DNA from: Geosiphon pyriformis
Lineage: Eukaryota; Glomeromycota; Glomeromycetes; Archaeosporales; Geosiphonaceae
Reading direction: 5' to 3'
NCBI GenBank assembly: GCA_016748015.1
Contig: JAAOMT010000591.1
Span: 959,007-1,023,006 of the forward strand
DNA: 64,000 bases
The translations under genes were made by a program, and so were the position numbers. Under the pieces are notes generated by a model that did not search any database, had not been told where the DNA came from, and was given only the letters and a program-made list of their open reading frames with translations. Shown in pieces: positions 38,701 to 50,539 of this stretch (position 1 is its first letter; each line of letters begins with the position of its first letter).

Positions 38701-41700
38701 TCAAGGATGACACCGATATATATCAATATATAATGAGTTTGCCGTATCTTCCTTCACGCAGAAACCCTTATGTATTCTTATCCGAGGCAAAACCTTTAAA
38801 GATGTTAAATCTTGTGGGAGATATCGACGGCAACATAAAAATTGATTTATTAGGCTATTTAACATCTGGTTAAAAAAAATTATTTTTATTTTGCTTTATT
38901 ACTTCAAATTGCGAAATACTCACAATTTCAATCAATCAATTAGAAAAGCAAGGTGAAAATGGAGCTCCCGTAACTATCTGGGTTATTGCTGATTTTGATG
39001 ATGATACTGGAATACAGCAAGGATTGGAAGCCCTCAAGTATTTGGTGGGAAAAGAGTAACTTATATAAGTCTTTAAACAAGTTTGCTTTGAATTATAAGT
39101 TCTGATTTCTTCCATAGGAAAAATCAAACAACTCAAGATTGGCCCTCATCCACAATTCATCCCCTTCAAACGTTCAAACCAAACCGAGTCTTTCCTTCCA
39201 TATATATCGTTTCATATATGAAAACGATACCCCATCCTCATCATTAACAGCTGCTTCGCTGAAAGAACGATTTCAAACAACATTGGAAAGTCGGCCCGGA
39301 AAAAATATCAGTAACGACTCTGATGTCGATCCCCTCGAGCTTTTAGGCTTTGAAGCAATTGATAAACAAAAAGCTGATAATTTTTGGCGAAGCTTGAAGC
39401 CCCTTATAAAAAACTCACTTCAACTTCAAGACGGTGCTACCGCAATCTTGGTCAACGGACGCGTATGTATTAGTCTTTGAAAAAAATCTTCATTCTATTT
39501 CTTTACTTCCTATCTAAAGGCTCCAATGGTCTTAGATTGTTGGACCCTTTTCTAGAGGAGAGTTTTTTACTTATGAAGATTTAATGCTCTTGGTTGATGT
39601 GGAGTTTTCCGAGCGTATAAACCCTTTTCTTGAAGCTGTTCATGCGCTCAATATAACTGACGGCCAAAAAGGGTATGTATTTTTTAATAGAAATAGTTCA
39701 AGGAATAATTTGTCTCATGATTATTGGCCTATCTTTTTGTAGCACAAAATATTCGGATTTTGTTGCAAAAGCTTCCTCAATTATTTCAGCATCAACAGTT
39801 TCCGACTCTCCCCCCGGATTAATGGATACTGAGGAAGTTAAACGGGATCGTCCCTATCTAGAAATGCAAGGAGAATACAGGTCTGTCTTCATCATTCCCT
39901 CTTAAATTGATTAGAAAAGAAAAACTAGTCGAAATTCCATCTTTAATCTTCTCTATGAATTATCATCACGCTCAATATGAAGTCGAATTGAAATTGGGGA
40001 TATTGATTCAGCTTTATACCAAATTGGAGCTATAATTGACCCGGTGAGCGAGGTAGCCCAAAAGTGGTCAACAATTTTACAGGTACTATAATGAATAATA
40101 TTTCATTAGTTTCGTTGCATTTCAAAATTAATTACGAATCAAATATCTCAATATGATGTTCATATTGGTAGACCTTATCCAAAATTGAAGGGGTGCACAT
40201 TTATGTATCAATGAACCCACCGAGCTCGCTCTCAGAGCTTCCATTGACTCGTTTTTATCGCTACGTCTTAGATACTAAACTAAATTTTGATTTAAATACA
40301 GGGTAAGGAACGCGTAATAAATTTAACTTGACTAATTAGATCTAATCGTTAAAATATAAGATACCATTTTTTACTACATTCTCTTGCAATCTTCAAGGCT
40401 TCAGGTTCCACCCTCTGCCTCTTTTGCTGGCCTACCGGAAGAACCTCTGTTTACGCTTAGCATGGATACTATCCAAGTTTGGTTGGTGACTCCCACCTCT
40501 TCGATTCATGACCTTGACAATATTAAGCTTGCAAATCTGGATTCAAACTATAGACGCAAGGGAGTCGAAGCCGTCTTTGAGCTCCGTCATTTATTAATTG
40601 AAGGGCATGTGCGTGACATGACTTTAAATAAACCCCCTGGTGGATTACAACTCGTACTTGGTACTGAGAGCCACCCGACACTTGTGGACACTATCGTCAT
40701 GGCAAACTTGGGATATTTCCAATTGAAAGCTAACCCGGGTTATTGGAATCTAGGATTAAGAGAAGGAAGATCAACAGAGATCTTTAGTATTGAAAGTGTT
40801 GGAAGCGAAGGATGGTATAGTCGATCAGTCGAAGAGATTGGTACTGGAATAATAGTGAACAGCTTCGAAGGAGTGTTGATATTCCCGCGGATGAAGAGAA
40901 ATCCTGGTAAAGAAAAACAAGAAATTCTTGCAAGTGATAGTGATCGGACTCAAGAAGGAATTTGGGGATATTTTAAATCCAAGTGAGTCACTCAATTTAC
41001 TTCTATTTGTTTTTTGTATGGAATTATGTATTAGACTTGGCTTAATAATGTACGTGATCCTCAGATTTTCCCATCCAAAGGAACCTAAAAAAACAGGAAA
41101 GGCAGAAATTAATATATTTTCAGTGGCTTCTGGTCATCTCTATGAACGATTTTTGTCCATCATGATTGTCAGTGTTTTGCGACACACGAAATCCCTTGTG
41201 AAATTCTGGTTCATCGAAAATTTTTTGTCGCCTTCTTTCAAAGTGAAATTCTCTCATTCTGTTCTGCAAATGTTTTAAATTTTGTTTTTCCAGTGTTATT
41301 AAACCAATTTTTGTTTTCCACAATATCCCCTCAATAAATAGGACTTTATTCCCCATATGGCGAGAAAATACAATTTCCAATACGAATTGGTCACGTACAA
41401 ATGGCCACACTGGCTTCGTGCCCAAAAGGAAAAACAGAGGATTATTTGGGGGTATGCATTACAATGTTTTTTGAGCTCAATAATAGATGTGATGTGATTA
41501 TAAATTCTAAAAATTAATATCTCTTTTAATCTTCGTTTACGACAACAGATACAAAATTTTATTTCTTGATGTACTTTTTCCATTGGATCTAGATAAGGTG
41601 ATTTTTGTGGATGCAGATCAAATTGTGCGTGCGGATTTGAAAGAGTTAATTGACATAGATCTAAAAGGTGCTCCTTATGGCTATACTCCTTTTTGCGACA

Positions 41701-42649
41701 ATAGACCTGAAATTGATGGTTTTAGATTTTGGAAAGAGGGTTATTGGAAGGAACACTTGCAAGGAAAACCATATCACATCAGGTACACCCTAAATCATGT
41801 TATTGTAAATTGCCTATTTTCTCAATTCGAGACTTGGGAAAGCTTTTTATAGTGTCTATACCCCACTTTTCCTTTTTTCAGCGCATTATATGTCATAGAT
41901 TTGCAACGATTTCGGCATTTAGCCGCAGGTGATCGGCTACGTGGACAGTATCAATCTCTCAGTGCTGATCCTAATTCGCTGTCAAATCTTGATCAGGATT
42001 TACCAAATAATATGCAACATGTGGTACCAATACATTCTCTCCCTGAAGAATGGTTATGGTGCGAGACTTGGTGCAGTGATGAATCATTGGCTAGGGCAAA
42101 GACTATTGATTTGGTAATAAATATGATATAATATAGGTAATCTGGGTGTAAAAAAAAGGACTCACTCAACTTTTTCTCTCTATACAGTGTAATAATCCCA
42201 TGACAAAAGAACCCAAACTTGATCGTGCCAGACGGCAAGTTCCTGAGTGGGAGTCTTATGATAATGAGGTAGCGGATTTTGCCGCGAGTATAGCGACGAA
42301 ACTAAAAGACCCCGTTTCGTTCGAAGAGATCAAATACGAAGAAACATCTATTATGGAAGAAACCAAAGCATCTCTTAAATCAATTACAAAACCCTCGGGA
42401 CCCGAGATCCAATCCAGTGAAATTAAAAGAAAAATCGTTTCTATTGAAACCAGTGACACGACTGATACTGCTAAAGATGCTATATCTGAAATACCCTCAT
42501 ATATAGTCGATAATATTTTAAAGGGAAAAAAAGAAATTTCGAGCCAATCGTCCACCATACTAGAATTTTCAAAAACCTCATCTACTTTCAAAACGAAAAT
42601 CTCAAGTCCAACTTCTCAGGAATCACATTTAACAAAAGATGAATTATAG
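35786..42649 (+). CDS. UDP-glucose:glycoprotein glucosyltransferase (UGGT), many exons
   Basis: UGGT re-glucosylates misfolded N-glycoproteins in the ER lumen so they re-enter the calnexin cycle. The gene spans about 6.9 kb in roughly 20 exons; the first is 35786-35949 and the second runs from about 36054 to 36484. The start at 35786 gives a signal peptide with a hydrophobic core ([14 protein letters not shown]) ending VFCQ. An ATG at 35723 would add 21 residues. Folding-sensor domains show family blocks such as [40 protein letters not shown] and RFGLVPLFR. The GT24 catalytic domain (about 41100-42300) carries [14 protein letters not shown], the DAD motif in [27 protein letters not shown] and [12 protein letters not shown]. 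The protein ends in the ER-retrieval signal KDEL at 42635-42646. A Ser/Thr/Lys-rich extension of about 110 residues separates the catalytic domain from KDEL. Confidence 0.93.
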
Positions 42650-43974
42650 GATTATAGAAGAGTCATAGTTGAAATATTTGAGCTTTCTTTTGATAAATTG
42701 TTTCTGGTATAAAAGTTAAAAATTTAACCACTGTTCGAATTAATAAACATTATTCCAGTTAATACTAAATATATTGCCTAATTCTAATTTATAATTATTA
42801 TAGTATTTTAGAACTTATGTAAACTGAATGTTCGATTTTAAATTTATTTTGTTAAAAATTTTGTCAATTCGAATTCCTTACAACCAATAATATTATTTGA
42901 TATGTGACGCGTTTTTTTATTATATAAAATTCTGCTTCCAGTTCTCACCACTATTATTTTTACCATTATGACATCGTGCCCCACAAAAAACTCCAGCTTT
43001 TTTGCAATTACAATGATTAGTTCTATATTCCCCTTTAAAATCGCATTGGTAACCTGTCATTTTATCGTAGAACTGCTTCACATAAAGAAATAAAGGTATT
43101 TGGTATCTCTCGTAATTTTGGAAAATCAGTAGTCTTAATAGCCATTAATTCTGTTGCATGATAAGAATTATTTAAAATTCCTGACTTACATTCCAATTTA
43201 TAGAATCTGTCATTAACAATTCCAATCACTTTGCCATAGGAGGAGTTTTCTATTGGCAGTTAAACGATCAATCTTTGGAATCCCAATTTTATAAGATAGT
43301 TTTTGCTTTACATTTTTACGCAGCATTACTCTGGCGTTGGTGGTTAGTAATATCATGTAACATATGGTTCTAGTCATGATTATCTTATTGAAAAAATAAA
43401 TTTATTAAACAATATGAAAAAATGCAAATAATAAAAAACATTACCTTCTTTCTTGAAATTATAACCAAAAAAATGAGAATGATCAAGAGATTTCTACTCG
43501 TTGTTCAATTTTCCTTAATATTATTTACTATTTGACGCCCCTGCCGCCAGTTTAGTTATCATTGCTGTTGGTTTGTTCCTGGTTATTTTTTTATGACCAT
43601 TGGTTATCTTGTTGCTGTTATCATTGGTCTTACTGCTAATTTTGTTGTCGATGTTACAAAATGGATTTAAGAATATTTTTAATTGAAACCAATTGTTAAA
43701 ATGTAGTGTTAAAAATAATGTTTTCTTTTTTAAAATTTGGTTTTATTTTGTATGAAATTTTTTTTAAGAGCCAAATAAAGTTTTTACAGTTTGTTGTGTC
43801 TTCTAAAAACTAGTTTTGTGTTTTGCTATTTAAACAGAATAATTTTTTTGTATATATTGTTACCAAAAGTGTTTTTTATGTTAAAAAATATTTTTTTATT
43901 TATTAATTAACTTTAAAAATCAAATTAAAAATAATTTAAAAAACTTAAATTTTTTTTTTTATTCATTTAATAAG
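42650..43974. other. Intergenic region after UGGT
   Basis: AT-rich sequence with no intact gene. It includes the Cys-rich relic listed separately at 42940-43290. The rest, including the strongly AT-rich part from 43650 to 43970, shows nothing I can name. Confidence 0.4.
42940..43290 (-). pseudogene. Relic of a transposon-type protein with a Cys-rich tail
   Basis: Read on the minus strand with at least one frame change, this region gives GKVIGIVNDRFYKLECKSGI, then LREIPNTFISLCEAV and TNHCNCKKAGVFCGARCHNG. The CxCKKxxxxCxxxCH cluster after an IGIVxxxxYxLxxxSG block is the pattern I associate with the C-termini of some transposon integrase-like proteins of fungi and animals. No full domain remains and the frame is broken. 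The name of the parent element is unknown to me. Confidence 0.45.
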
Positions 43975-45390
43975 TGAGACCCAAATGCCACCTAGCACAA
44001 TACATCAAACTAAGTAATCTAAATTAGGTGCAAATTATGTACTTTTTACATGTAACCAACCACTTAGATCAATCAAAGCAATACTATAAATCTATACTAA
44101 CAGACACTACATTATCAACACCAAGAAATAAACAGCAAAATTTATGAAAACCAAAGCTAAAACCATGTGCTTTAACAATTCCAAACAACTTAACAACTCC
44201 AATAGAAAGCAAAAACAGCAGATTATAGATCATAAAAATTATTGAATCATTACATCCAATTAAGTTTTTTTTTTCATAAATGCTCTGTATTTAGTTTTCA
44301 CCATTCAAATTTTATTATAATAAGCTGTCTCTAAGTTTTACACAAAATTTACAATTTTTTTACTGGCAACCTTAACACCATCAAAAATAAACACAGTCTC
44401 CAAATACTATTTCTTGAACAAGAAACTTTTACATAATACAGTATACACAATATTATCAGAAATACACAAAAAAAACATTTGCAAAACTCGAAACAATGGC
44501 AGATTCAAACTCAACATAACATTTACCAAGCCAGAAGCAACTTAAACAAATTCTCACAAACTTCAGAGTTTATTATATACACAAATAAGTAATCAGAATT
44601 CTCTATCTTTCCACAATAAAGACATAATACACTAGGATATCTCTTATAATATAAATACTTTTGAACAGTAATCAGTAAGCAGTAATACAAAGCTTTCATA
44701 AAATATGAACACAAACCAGCTGTGAACTTATTTATGAAACCAGTTATCATATACAAATCAGAATGTCAAACTAAAACAATACAAACCTAGTCTATATAAT
44801 CAACTAAGCTTTTGTTAATAATACCAGATTTAGGTCTGATTTTCTAACAAATATAATGAAAAGTCTTAAAAACTTTATGAGTAAAATAACAAACATTTTC
44901 AAACACCACTATTTTACCAATCCTAATAAATCTTTTTCTAACCAGAACAGAAAGCACCAAACTTGAACCAACAGCCAAACCAACCAGCTTATCAACATAC
45001 TTATTGTCCAAAATACCTGAATGTTTTTTAATCTTGTACTAGAAGACATTAAGCCTCTTATCTTTTATAGAATTCACAATACTTTGCTTTTTTATTTAAC
45101 AACAATTGTGAAAATTTGGCAAATTCAAATCCAATTCCAAAGTACAAGCATCTAAGACCACTTGATTGTCTAAATATACTACAATAAAACTGTTAGCAAA
45201 AACACATTTTAAAGCCAAAACAATTGCTTACAATTTTACCATTATAAAAAAACCAACCTATTAATATTAATATTAACTTTTATATTTAGATTAGGGAAAA
45301 ATACAGCTGCATTATATTTCATCTTATATATACTCAAATTTCTCAAAGACTTATCTGCTTAATTTTTATAGTTAAAAATAATTAAACAAA
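43975..45390 (-). mobile_element. Decayed 5'-truncated LINE copy (RNase H to 3' tail)
   Basis: At 43970-44090 the minus-strand tail is recognisable (AAGTGAGACCCAAATGCCAC, then ACATGTAACCAACCACTTAG). Frame 44756-44523 retains the C-terminal zinc-finger region: ITGFINKFTAGLCSYFMKAL, with VLCLYCGK matching QCLLCEE in the better copy at 55534-55286. Near 45000, KIKKHSGILDNKYVDKL matches the RNase H motif KVRGHAGVPDNVKANRFAD. Many codons have drifted to A/T. Homology fades at about 45390, probably the 5' truncation point. Confidence 0.7.
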
Positions 45391-46187
45391 AAATATTTTG
45401 AAATTTATTTAAAAATTTGTTGTTATGTTTTATTTTACTGTTTTTAGAAATATTTAATATTTTAAGTAATAATATTTTTAATGTTTTTAATGTTTTTATT
45501 AATTTAAATATTTTTTTAATTATATTTTAAAATATTATTTTAATAATTGGATTTTATGTTAAGCTTTAATTTATAAAAAAAGCAAAAAAAAAACATAAAC
45601 AATGATTTAATACTTTTTTTTATTTGATTTATTTTTCAACATATTTTTTAATAAATTTTTATTTTAAAAATTAAAAATAATAAATAACATTAACAAAAGC
45701 ATAACCAAAAAAAATAATAAAAAATATTCTGGTTTAAAAAATATTTTTATGTAAACTTAAAAAGTTTAATAAAATATAAAAAGTTTAAATATTAATAATT
45801 TATTTATAAATAAATCTGCTTTGTAAAATAATAAGCTTATTATTATTAATAAAAACAAAACAATAAAAAAAATTGTTTTATAAAATAATAAATTTGGTAC
45901 TATAAGTAAAAAATAAAACAATAAAATTAATTTTAATAAAAATATTAAGTATTTAATTAAAAAAATTGGTTTTATTTTAATTATAAATAAATTTATATTT
46001 GATATTATTATTAATTTAATTTTAAAAATAACTTTAATAAAATATAAAATAATAAATAACTTAAATATTATTATTTAATAAAAATTTGAATTTGAAAAAT
46101 TTTTTATAATAACAACAATAATTTAGTTAAACAATAAATATTATGAGTTAAAATATTAAAAAATACACTCTTTGTCTCCTTAATTTT
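45391..46187. other. AT desert upstream of the intact ORF1 element
   Basis: Nearly all A/T, no coding content. The 5' end of the ORF1 element must lie in the last few tens of bases, where TACACTCTTTGTCTCCTTAA precedes the ATG. Confidence 0.4.
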
Positions 46188-48425
46188 ATGACCATGACCA
46201 GAGCTAAGAGTAAAAAGGCTGCACCTGATATTTGTCTTAAGATATCTAATAAAATTTCAACCAGAGGAGCTCTTTCTGTTGTAGAAGCAACTAGACAAAA
46301 CGTTTTAGAAGCCTTCCCCTTACCCAGTAATCGTGAAAAGCTGCTTTTGGTAGCCACTGAATCAACTTCCCCATCTTTGGCTGGTTTCTCACCAGTTAAA
46401 GTTCCTTCAAAGAGACACACTTGGGTTAGTCCCAGTGTTGCCTCCATCTCGACTAAGAGCCCAAAAGTTTTTAATAATAGACCAGTAAATAAGCTGGTCT
46501 TTCCCTCTATAGACTCAACACCTGGTGCTTCTGACACCACCTCTTCAAAAAAAATAATCAAAAAGACCAAAAGTTCAGAAAAGTGGAGGCAGTCACTTGC
46601 CTCTGCTATTGTCACACCAAACCCCTTTGTGGTTCCCAATGAGGTCCTAGATAAGATCTCAGCAGCATCATCCGGCATGTCGTCTAAGATAAGCCAAGAT
46701 CAACCACTGGCTGTGTTGCCAAATGTGGTGTTTTCCAGCAGATCATTGCCGGTTTTAGAAGTAAAACAATCTTCTCCTGTTGGGTCACCTGTTCTTGGGA
46801 ACTGGGCTGATCAAATGGAAACTGATTTATCTTCTTCTCTAGTTTTTGGTGCTACTTTTGGTGGTGCTTGGGAAACTGTTACTAGTCGTCAAAGATTTGC
46901 TGGGTGGGTGGCCTCCACTCTGGTGCCTGGTGCTTCTTTCAAGACCAAATTGGCTCATGTTAAGACTGTTTTTCAGTTTGTGCATGGTTTTTTGGGTGCC
47001 AAATCTGTTTCAAAAGACAATGTGAAGTTTTTCTGTGTAGAGTTTGCTTCTCAACAGTCTTTGGAAGCTGCGTTTCTGGTTGAGCTTACAAGCTCTGTTC
47101 ATTTGGCCACTCTCAAAATTGCCAAGTCTTTGGTGGTTTCTGAATTTGGTTCTTCTTCTGCTGCTGTTGTGCTGCGTGATGTACCTTTGGGTGTGTCTGC
47201 TGCTGACATTAAGTTGGCTTTTAGTGTGTTTGGTAGTGTCACTCGTGTTGTGCAGTATGTGGTGGTTTATTTTGAAAAGTTGGACTCTGCTGTGTCTGCC
47301 TTGAAGCATTGGTCAGTCTTGGTGGGCAAGGATAGTGTTAGAATCCTTCTTCTGGTAAATCAAAATGAGACTATTTTGTCTCGTGATAAGTTTAAGGCCA
47401 AATTGGTCAACCTTCCCCCTGGTTGTACTGCTTTTGAAATCAGTGATATGATTTCTCAGATTGGTGGTTGTACATGTTTCATCCCTCGTTCTCCTGATTC
47501 TGGTTGCTGTTTCTGGTTTGCTTTGGTTACATTTGGCTCTCAAGGTGATTTGGATTCTGCTGTAGTCAAGACTGGTACTCTAAGGAAATGCCGTATCTGG
47601 TGGGAAACTCCTGGCTGCCGGCACTGCTTTAGATGTCAAGAAATGAGCCATCTGGCCATAGATTGCAAGATTTTCTCACCCCCCACTCCCAAGATTCCCA
47701 AGGTTTTCAAGTCTTATTTTGTGGGTTCTGCTTCATATGCCAAGACTGCTGCTCCTTTTGGTTTTTCTGAGCTTCCTCCTTTGGTGGCTTCTTTGGCTGC
47801 TTCTGTTGTTGACCCTGCTGTTGGTTCTAGATTGGACTCTTTGGAAAAGCAGATTTCGGATTTGGCTGCTCTGGTTAAGTCTATTGTTGAGCCTGTTGGT
47901 TCTTTGGTTGCTTTGGTGTCTCGTCTTCTTGATGATAATGCTGCTAAGGCTGTTCAGATCAAGAAGGATCTCATTTCTATGAAGAGTGCTGCTAACAATT
48001 TTTCTAATCTCTTGGTTGGAGTCTCCAAGAACATTGCTTGTCTTAGATCTGAGGTTGACTTTGGTGATATGGACTATGATGATATGTTGGCTGCTAAGCC
48101 TTCCTTTTTGAGTGAGGACACTATTGAGCATGTTATTGCTTTGTGGCGTATGTCTGGTGCTGAAACCAGAGGTGATATTAAGTCTACTAGATTGTTTCTT
48201 AGTGAGTTTATTTTTGACTCTAGGAATCTGAATGGTATCATTGAGAGAATTTGTGAGTTGGGATTATTTCCACCTACTTTTGATTCAGCGTAGTGAGTTC
48301 TTGATTGGGCCGAGTGTCTGATCACATGTAGAAAATACATGATTTATGCCTATAATGTAATCCTTTCTGTGGTATCATAGTTTAGGTGATATTTGGGTCT
48401 CACTCGTTAAAATATAAAAAAAAAA
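46160..48425 (+). mobile_element. ORF1-only LINE-like element (candidate half-LINE)
   Basis: The unit comprises a short 5' leader, one long intact ORF1 and, about 10 bp after its stop, a 3' tail with the hairpin CATGTAGAAAATACATG, the end TCTCACTCGTTAAAATAT and an A-rich run at 48415-48430. No ORF2 (endonuclease or reverse transcriptase) lies between ORF1 and the tail. A decayed relative with the same extent (about 2.25 kb) occurs at 50547-52790 in the opposite orientation. The same 3' arrangement in two copies argues for a non-autonomous family over a one-off deletion. Confidence 0.65.
46188..48293 (+). CDS. LINE ORF1 (gag-like) protein with CCHC zinc knuckle
   Basis: Uninterrupted frame of 701 aa (second ATG at 46194). 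The N-terminal third is Ser/Thr/Lys-rich. The middle has two RRM-like segments: VLRDVPLGVSAADIKLAFSV (about 327-346) followed by VVVYFEKLDSAVSALKHWSV, and a KAKLVNLPPGCTAFEISDMI segment near residue 405. A retroviral-type zinc knuckle CFRCQEMSHLAIDC (CX2CX4HX4C) is at about 484-497. A C-terminal helical part follows, ending PTFDSA. This is the layout of RNA-binding ORF1 proteins of I/Tad-type LINEs. Relative to decayed copies, a few codons seem missing just before QYVVVYF. Codon use is richer in G/T than in host genes. Function is inferred from architecture only. Confidence 0.8.
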   Translation: MTMTRAKSKKAAPDICLKISNKISTRGALSVVEATRQNVLEAFPLPSNREKLLLVATESTSPSLAGFSPVKVPSKRHTWVSPSVASISTKSPKVFNNRPVNKLVFPSIDSTPGASDTTSSKKIIKKTKSSEKWRQSLASAIVTPNPFVVPNEVLDKISAASSGMSSKISQDQPLAVLPNVVFSSRSLPVLEVKQSSPVGSPVLGNWADQMETDLSSSLVFGATFGGAWETVTSRQRFAGWVASTLVPGASFKTKLAHVKTVFQFVHGFLGAKSVSKDNVKFFCVEFASQQSLEAAFLVELTSSVHLATLKIAKSLVVSEFGSSSAAVVLRDVPLGVSAADIKLAFSVFGSVTRVVQYVVVYFEKLDSAVSALKHWSVLVGKDSVRILLLVNQNETILSRDKFKAKLVNLPPGCTAFEISDMISQIGGCTCFIPRSPDSGCCFWFALVTFGSQGDLDSAVVKTGTLRKCRIWWETPGCRHCFRCQEMSHLAIDCKIFSPPTPKIPKVFKSYFVGSASYAKTAAPFGFSELPPLVASLAASVVDPAVGSRLDSLEKQISDLAALVKSIVEPVGSLVALVSRLLDDNAAKAVQIKKDLISMKSAANNFSNLLVGVSKNIACLRSEVDFGDMDYDDMLAAKPSFLSEDTIEHVIALWRMSGAETRGDIKSTRLFLSEFIFDSRNLNGIIERICELGLFPPTFDSA

Positions 48426-48429
48426 AAAA

Positions 48430-48737
48430 TATTATTATATATATTTATAAAATATAAAAAAACAACAAATGTAAAAATAGTGTTTAAAAATAAAAAAATA
48501 TACTTATTATTGTTTGTTTTAAGCAAAAACCAGCTTAATATAAATTTTATAAAAAAAATTTAAATTTTATTTATAATACAAAAAACAAAATTAAAATAAA
48601 ACTAAAACTATATTATTAAAATTAAAACTAAAATTTTTTAAAAATATTTAATATTTAAAAACTTGATTAAAAAGTAAAAATAAAAAAAATTATAAAATTC
48701 ATATTATTAAAATAATTTATTAATCTAAAATTATATA
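48430..48737. other. AT-rich spacer between LINE copies
   Basis: About 300 bp of A/T-rich sequence without recognisable content. Confidence 0.4.
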
Positions 48738-50520
48738 TTTGGCAAACAAGTTGTTCAATGCTTTTTGTTCTTAGTGTTTTTTTTATATCATCTATTCTTG
48801 GGAAGGCTTTATATCTTAGTTCTGTTCAGTCTTTAAAACATTTTGGAGTTGCTTTTGGTAATAAGCTCTTTGATAAGAAAGGCTGTATTATGAATTGAAA
48901 AACCTTTCATTGGTGAAAAAGGTTGGATCCCAGAGACCCTGTTCCTTACTGGTTTGATATTATATTAAGGTTTCTGTACAGTAATGGCTTTTTGCTGCTG
49001 GTTCTGCCTGTTTCTTTTCAGTCTAATAAATTAAGTATTTTGAATTTTAGTGAGTTTGCCAAGGTACAAGATGGTTTACATGAGATTTGGTCTGGTTTAT
49101 TTGAAGTCTATTTGGATGGTTTGTTGAGGATTGCTGGTTCTAATAGTATAGTTAATAGTGCTGCTGCATATTTTTCAGCATTGGACATGAGTATTGATGT
49201 AGGGGTGCATGGCTTTGTTTTTTCTATTATGGCTGAATTGCAGACTGTTGCTTTGTTTCTGGAGTGTATGCTGTCTTTTTGCTCCTTAATTTTATACCTC
49301 AACAGTCAAGCAGTTATTAATACATGTATATCAGAGGTGGCATTGGCAATATCTGATTTCTACAATCAATGTTGGATTGAGAGGAGACATATTTTTAATT
49401 TAATTAGGAATAAAAATCTCATAGTTAATTGGGTCAAGATCAAGGATTATTCTGGGATTTATGGTAATGATAGAATAAATGCTGCTGCTGTGGCTGCTAA
49501 TTCTCCTTTTTATTTGCCAACAGATATGTGGGAGCATTTTTTGATGGCTGAGAACACTGCTATTTCTAGCAATGCTTGGTATTTTATCAGAAATATTTTC
49601 CAGTCTGTTTGTTATGCTTAATAGAAGGCTGATTCTGGTTATAGTGTGGTTTTTGGTTTGATTGTTATGGATATTAATTGGAATTTTACTACAAGAGTCT
49701 GGCATCCAAATTCACAATTATTTGCTGGTTTTATAAATCAAAAGTTGTCTATTCTTTACACTTACTTAATGAAAACAGTTCATGGACAATTGTCTATGGC
49801 TGTTAAAAAAAGATTATTTAATAGAAGTTATTTTGGTGTAGTGTGCTTGTTGTGTGATGAGGTGGAATTGTTGGATCACATTTTCACTTATGATCAAAAT
49901 GTTGATGTTCAGAGTAAGATTTTGGCAGAAGTCTTCATGTATTGGATTGTTTTAACAGATGCTCTTGGTTTGTCTTCATCTTTTGTTATTTTGAGAACAC
50001 TCTCTTCTTGTTTGTTGGACTCTGAAACTTATGCTGTTGTGTACAAAGAATTTGTGATTAGGAATTGGTTAGCTAAGGCTGTTGGAATTTTTAAATGTAG
50101 AAAGAAAACCACCTCTGCTGTCATTGATTTTGTAAGATATCTGATGGAGTTGCATTATTCCAGAGCTTGGCTGTTGAGGTTTAAATTCAGGGTTGATATA
50201 GAGAAGGCTGGTTTGGTTGAAGATAAGAGTGTTATATCAGGTTTGTCTTGTAGTTTGGCATTTACTTTTTCAGATGATATAGTCAGAATGCTTGGTATTG
50301 TTGAGTCTTTGCTGTTAGTTTTGGCTGTTAAAAATTTTGTCTTTTTTATTCTGGTTTGGGCAGTGATGTTTGTGTTCTTATAGGTGTGTAGTGTTGCTTT
50401 GTTTGGCCTGAGTAACTAGTCACATGTAGTAAGTGCATGAATTGTGTTTAATTTGGGCCACTTAGTCTGGTTCTATATACTAAATAGTAGTTGAATTTCA
50501 CTTGTTAAGCTTTTAATAAT
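48738..50520 (+). mobile_element. 5'-truncated LINE copy with RNase H and C-terminal zinc finger
   Basis: The copy starts inside the region downstream of RT (ANKLFNAF matches VNNLPNAF of the longer copy), and continues through LFDKKGCIMN and the RNase H domain. The latter is frame 48923-49621, with YLDGLL, MAELQTVALFLECMLSF, LYLNSQAVIN and IKDYSGIYGNDRINA corresponding to catalytic DEDD positions. Several catalytic residues are altered (LDSQ has become LNSQ; GHAG has become DYSG), so it is inactive. Frame 49646-50383 contains the zinc-finger region (VCLLCDEVELLDHIFTYDQN). Stops at 48898 and 49621 interrupt it. The tail at 50400-50500 contains CACATGTAGTAAGTGCATGA. Confidence 0.8.
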
Positions 50521-50539
50521 AATAAAAATTATATATTAA

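Noticed and set aside
47010-48340. Several antisense and +1 frames over the LINE ORF1, some Leu-rich and membrane-like.
   Set aside because: Shadows created by T/G-rich codon use of ORF1.
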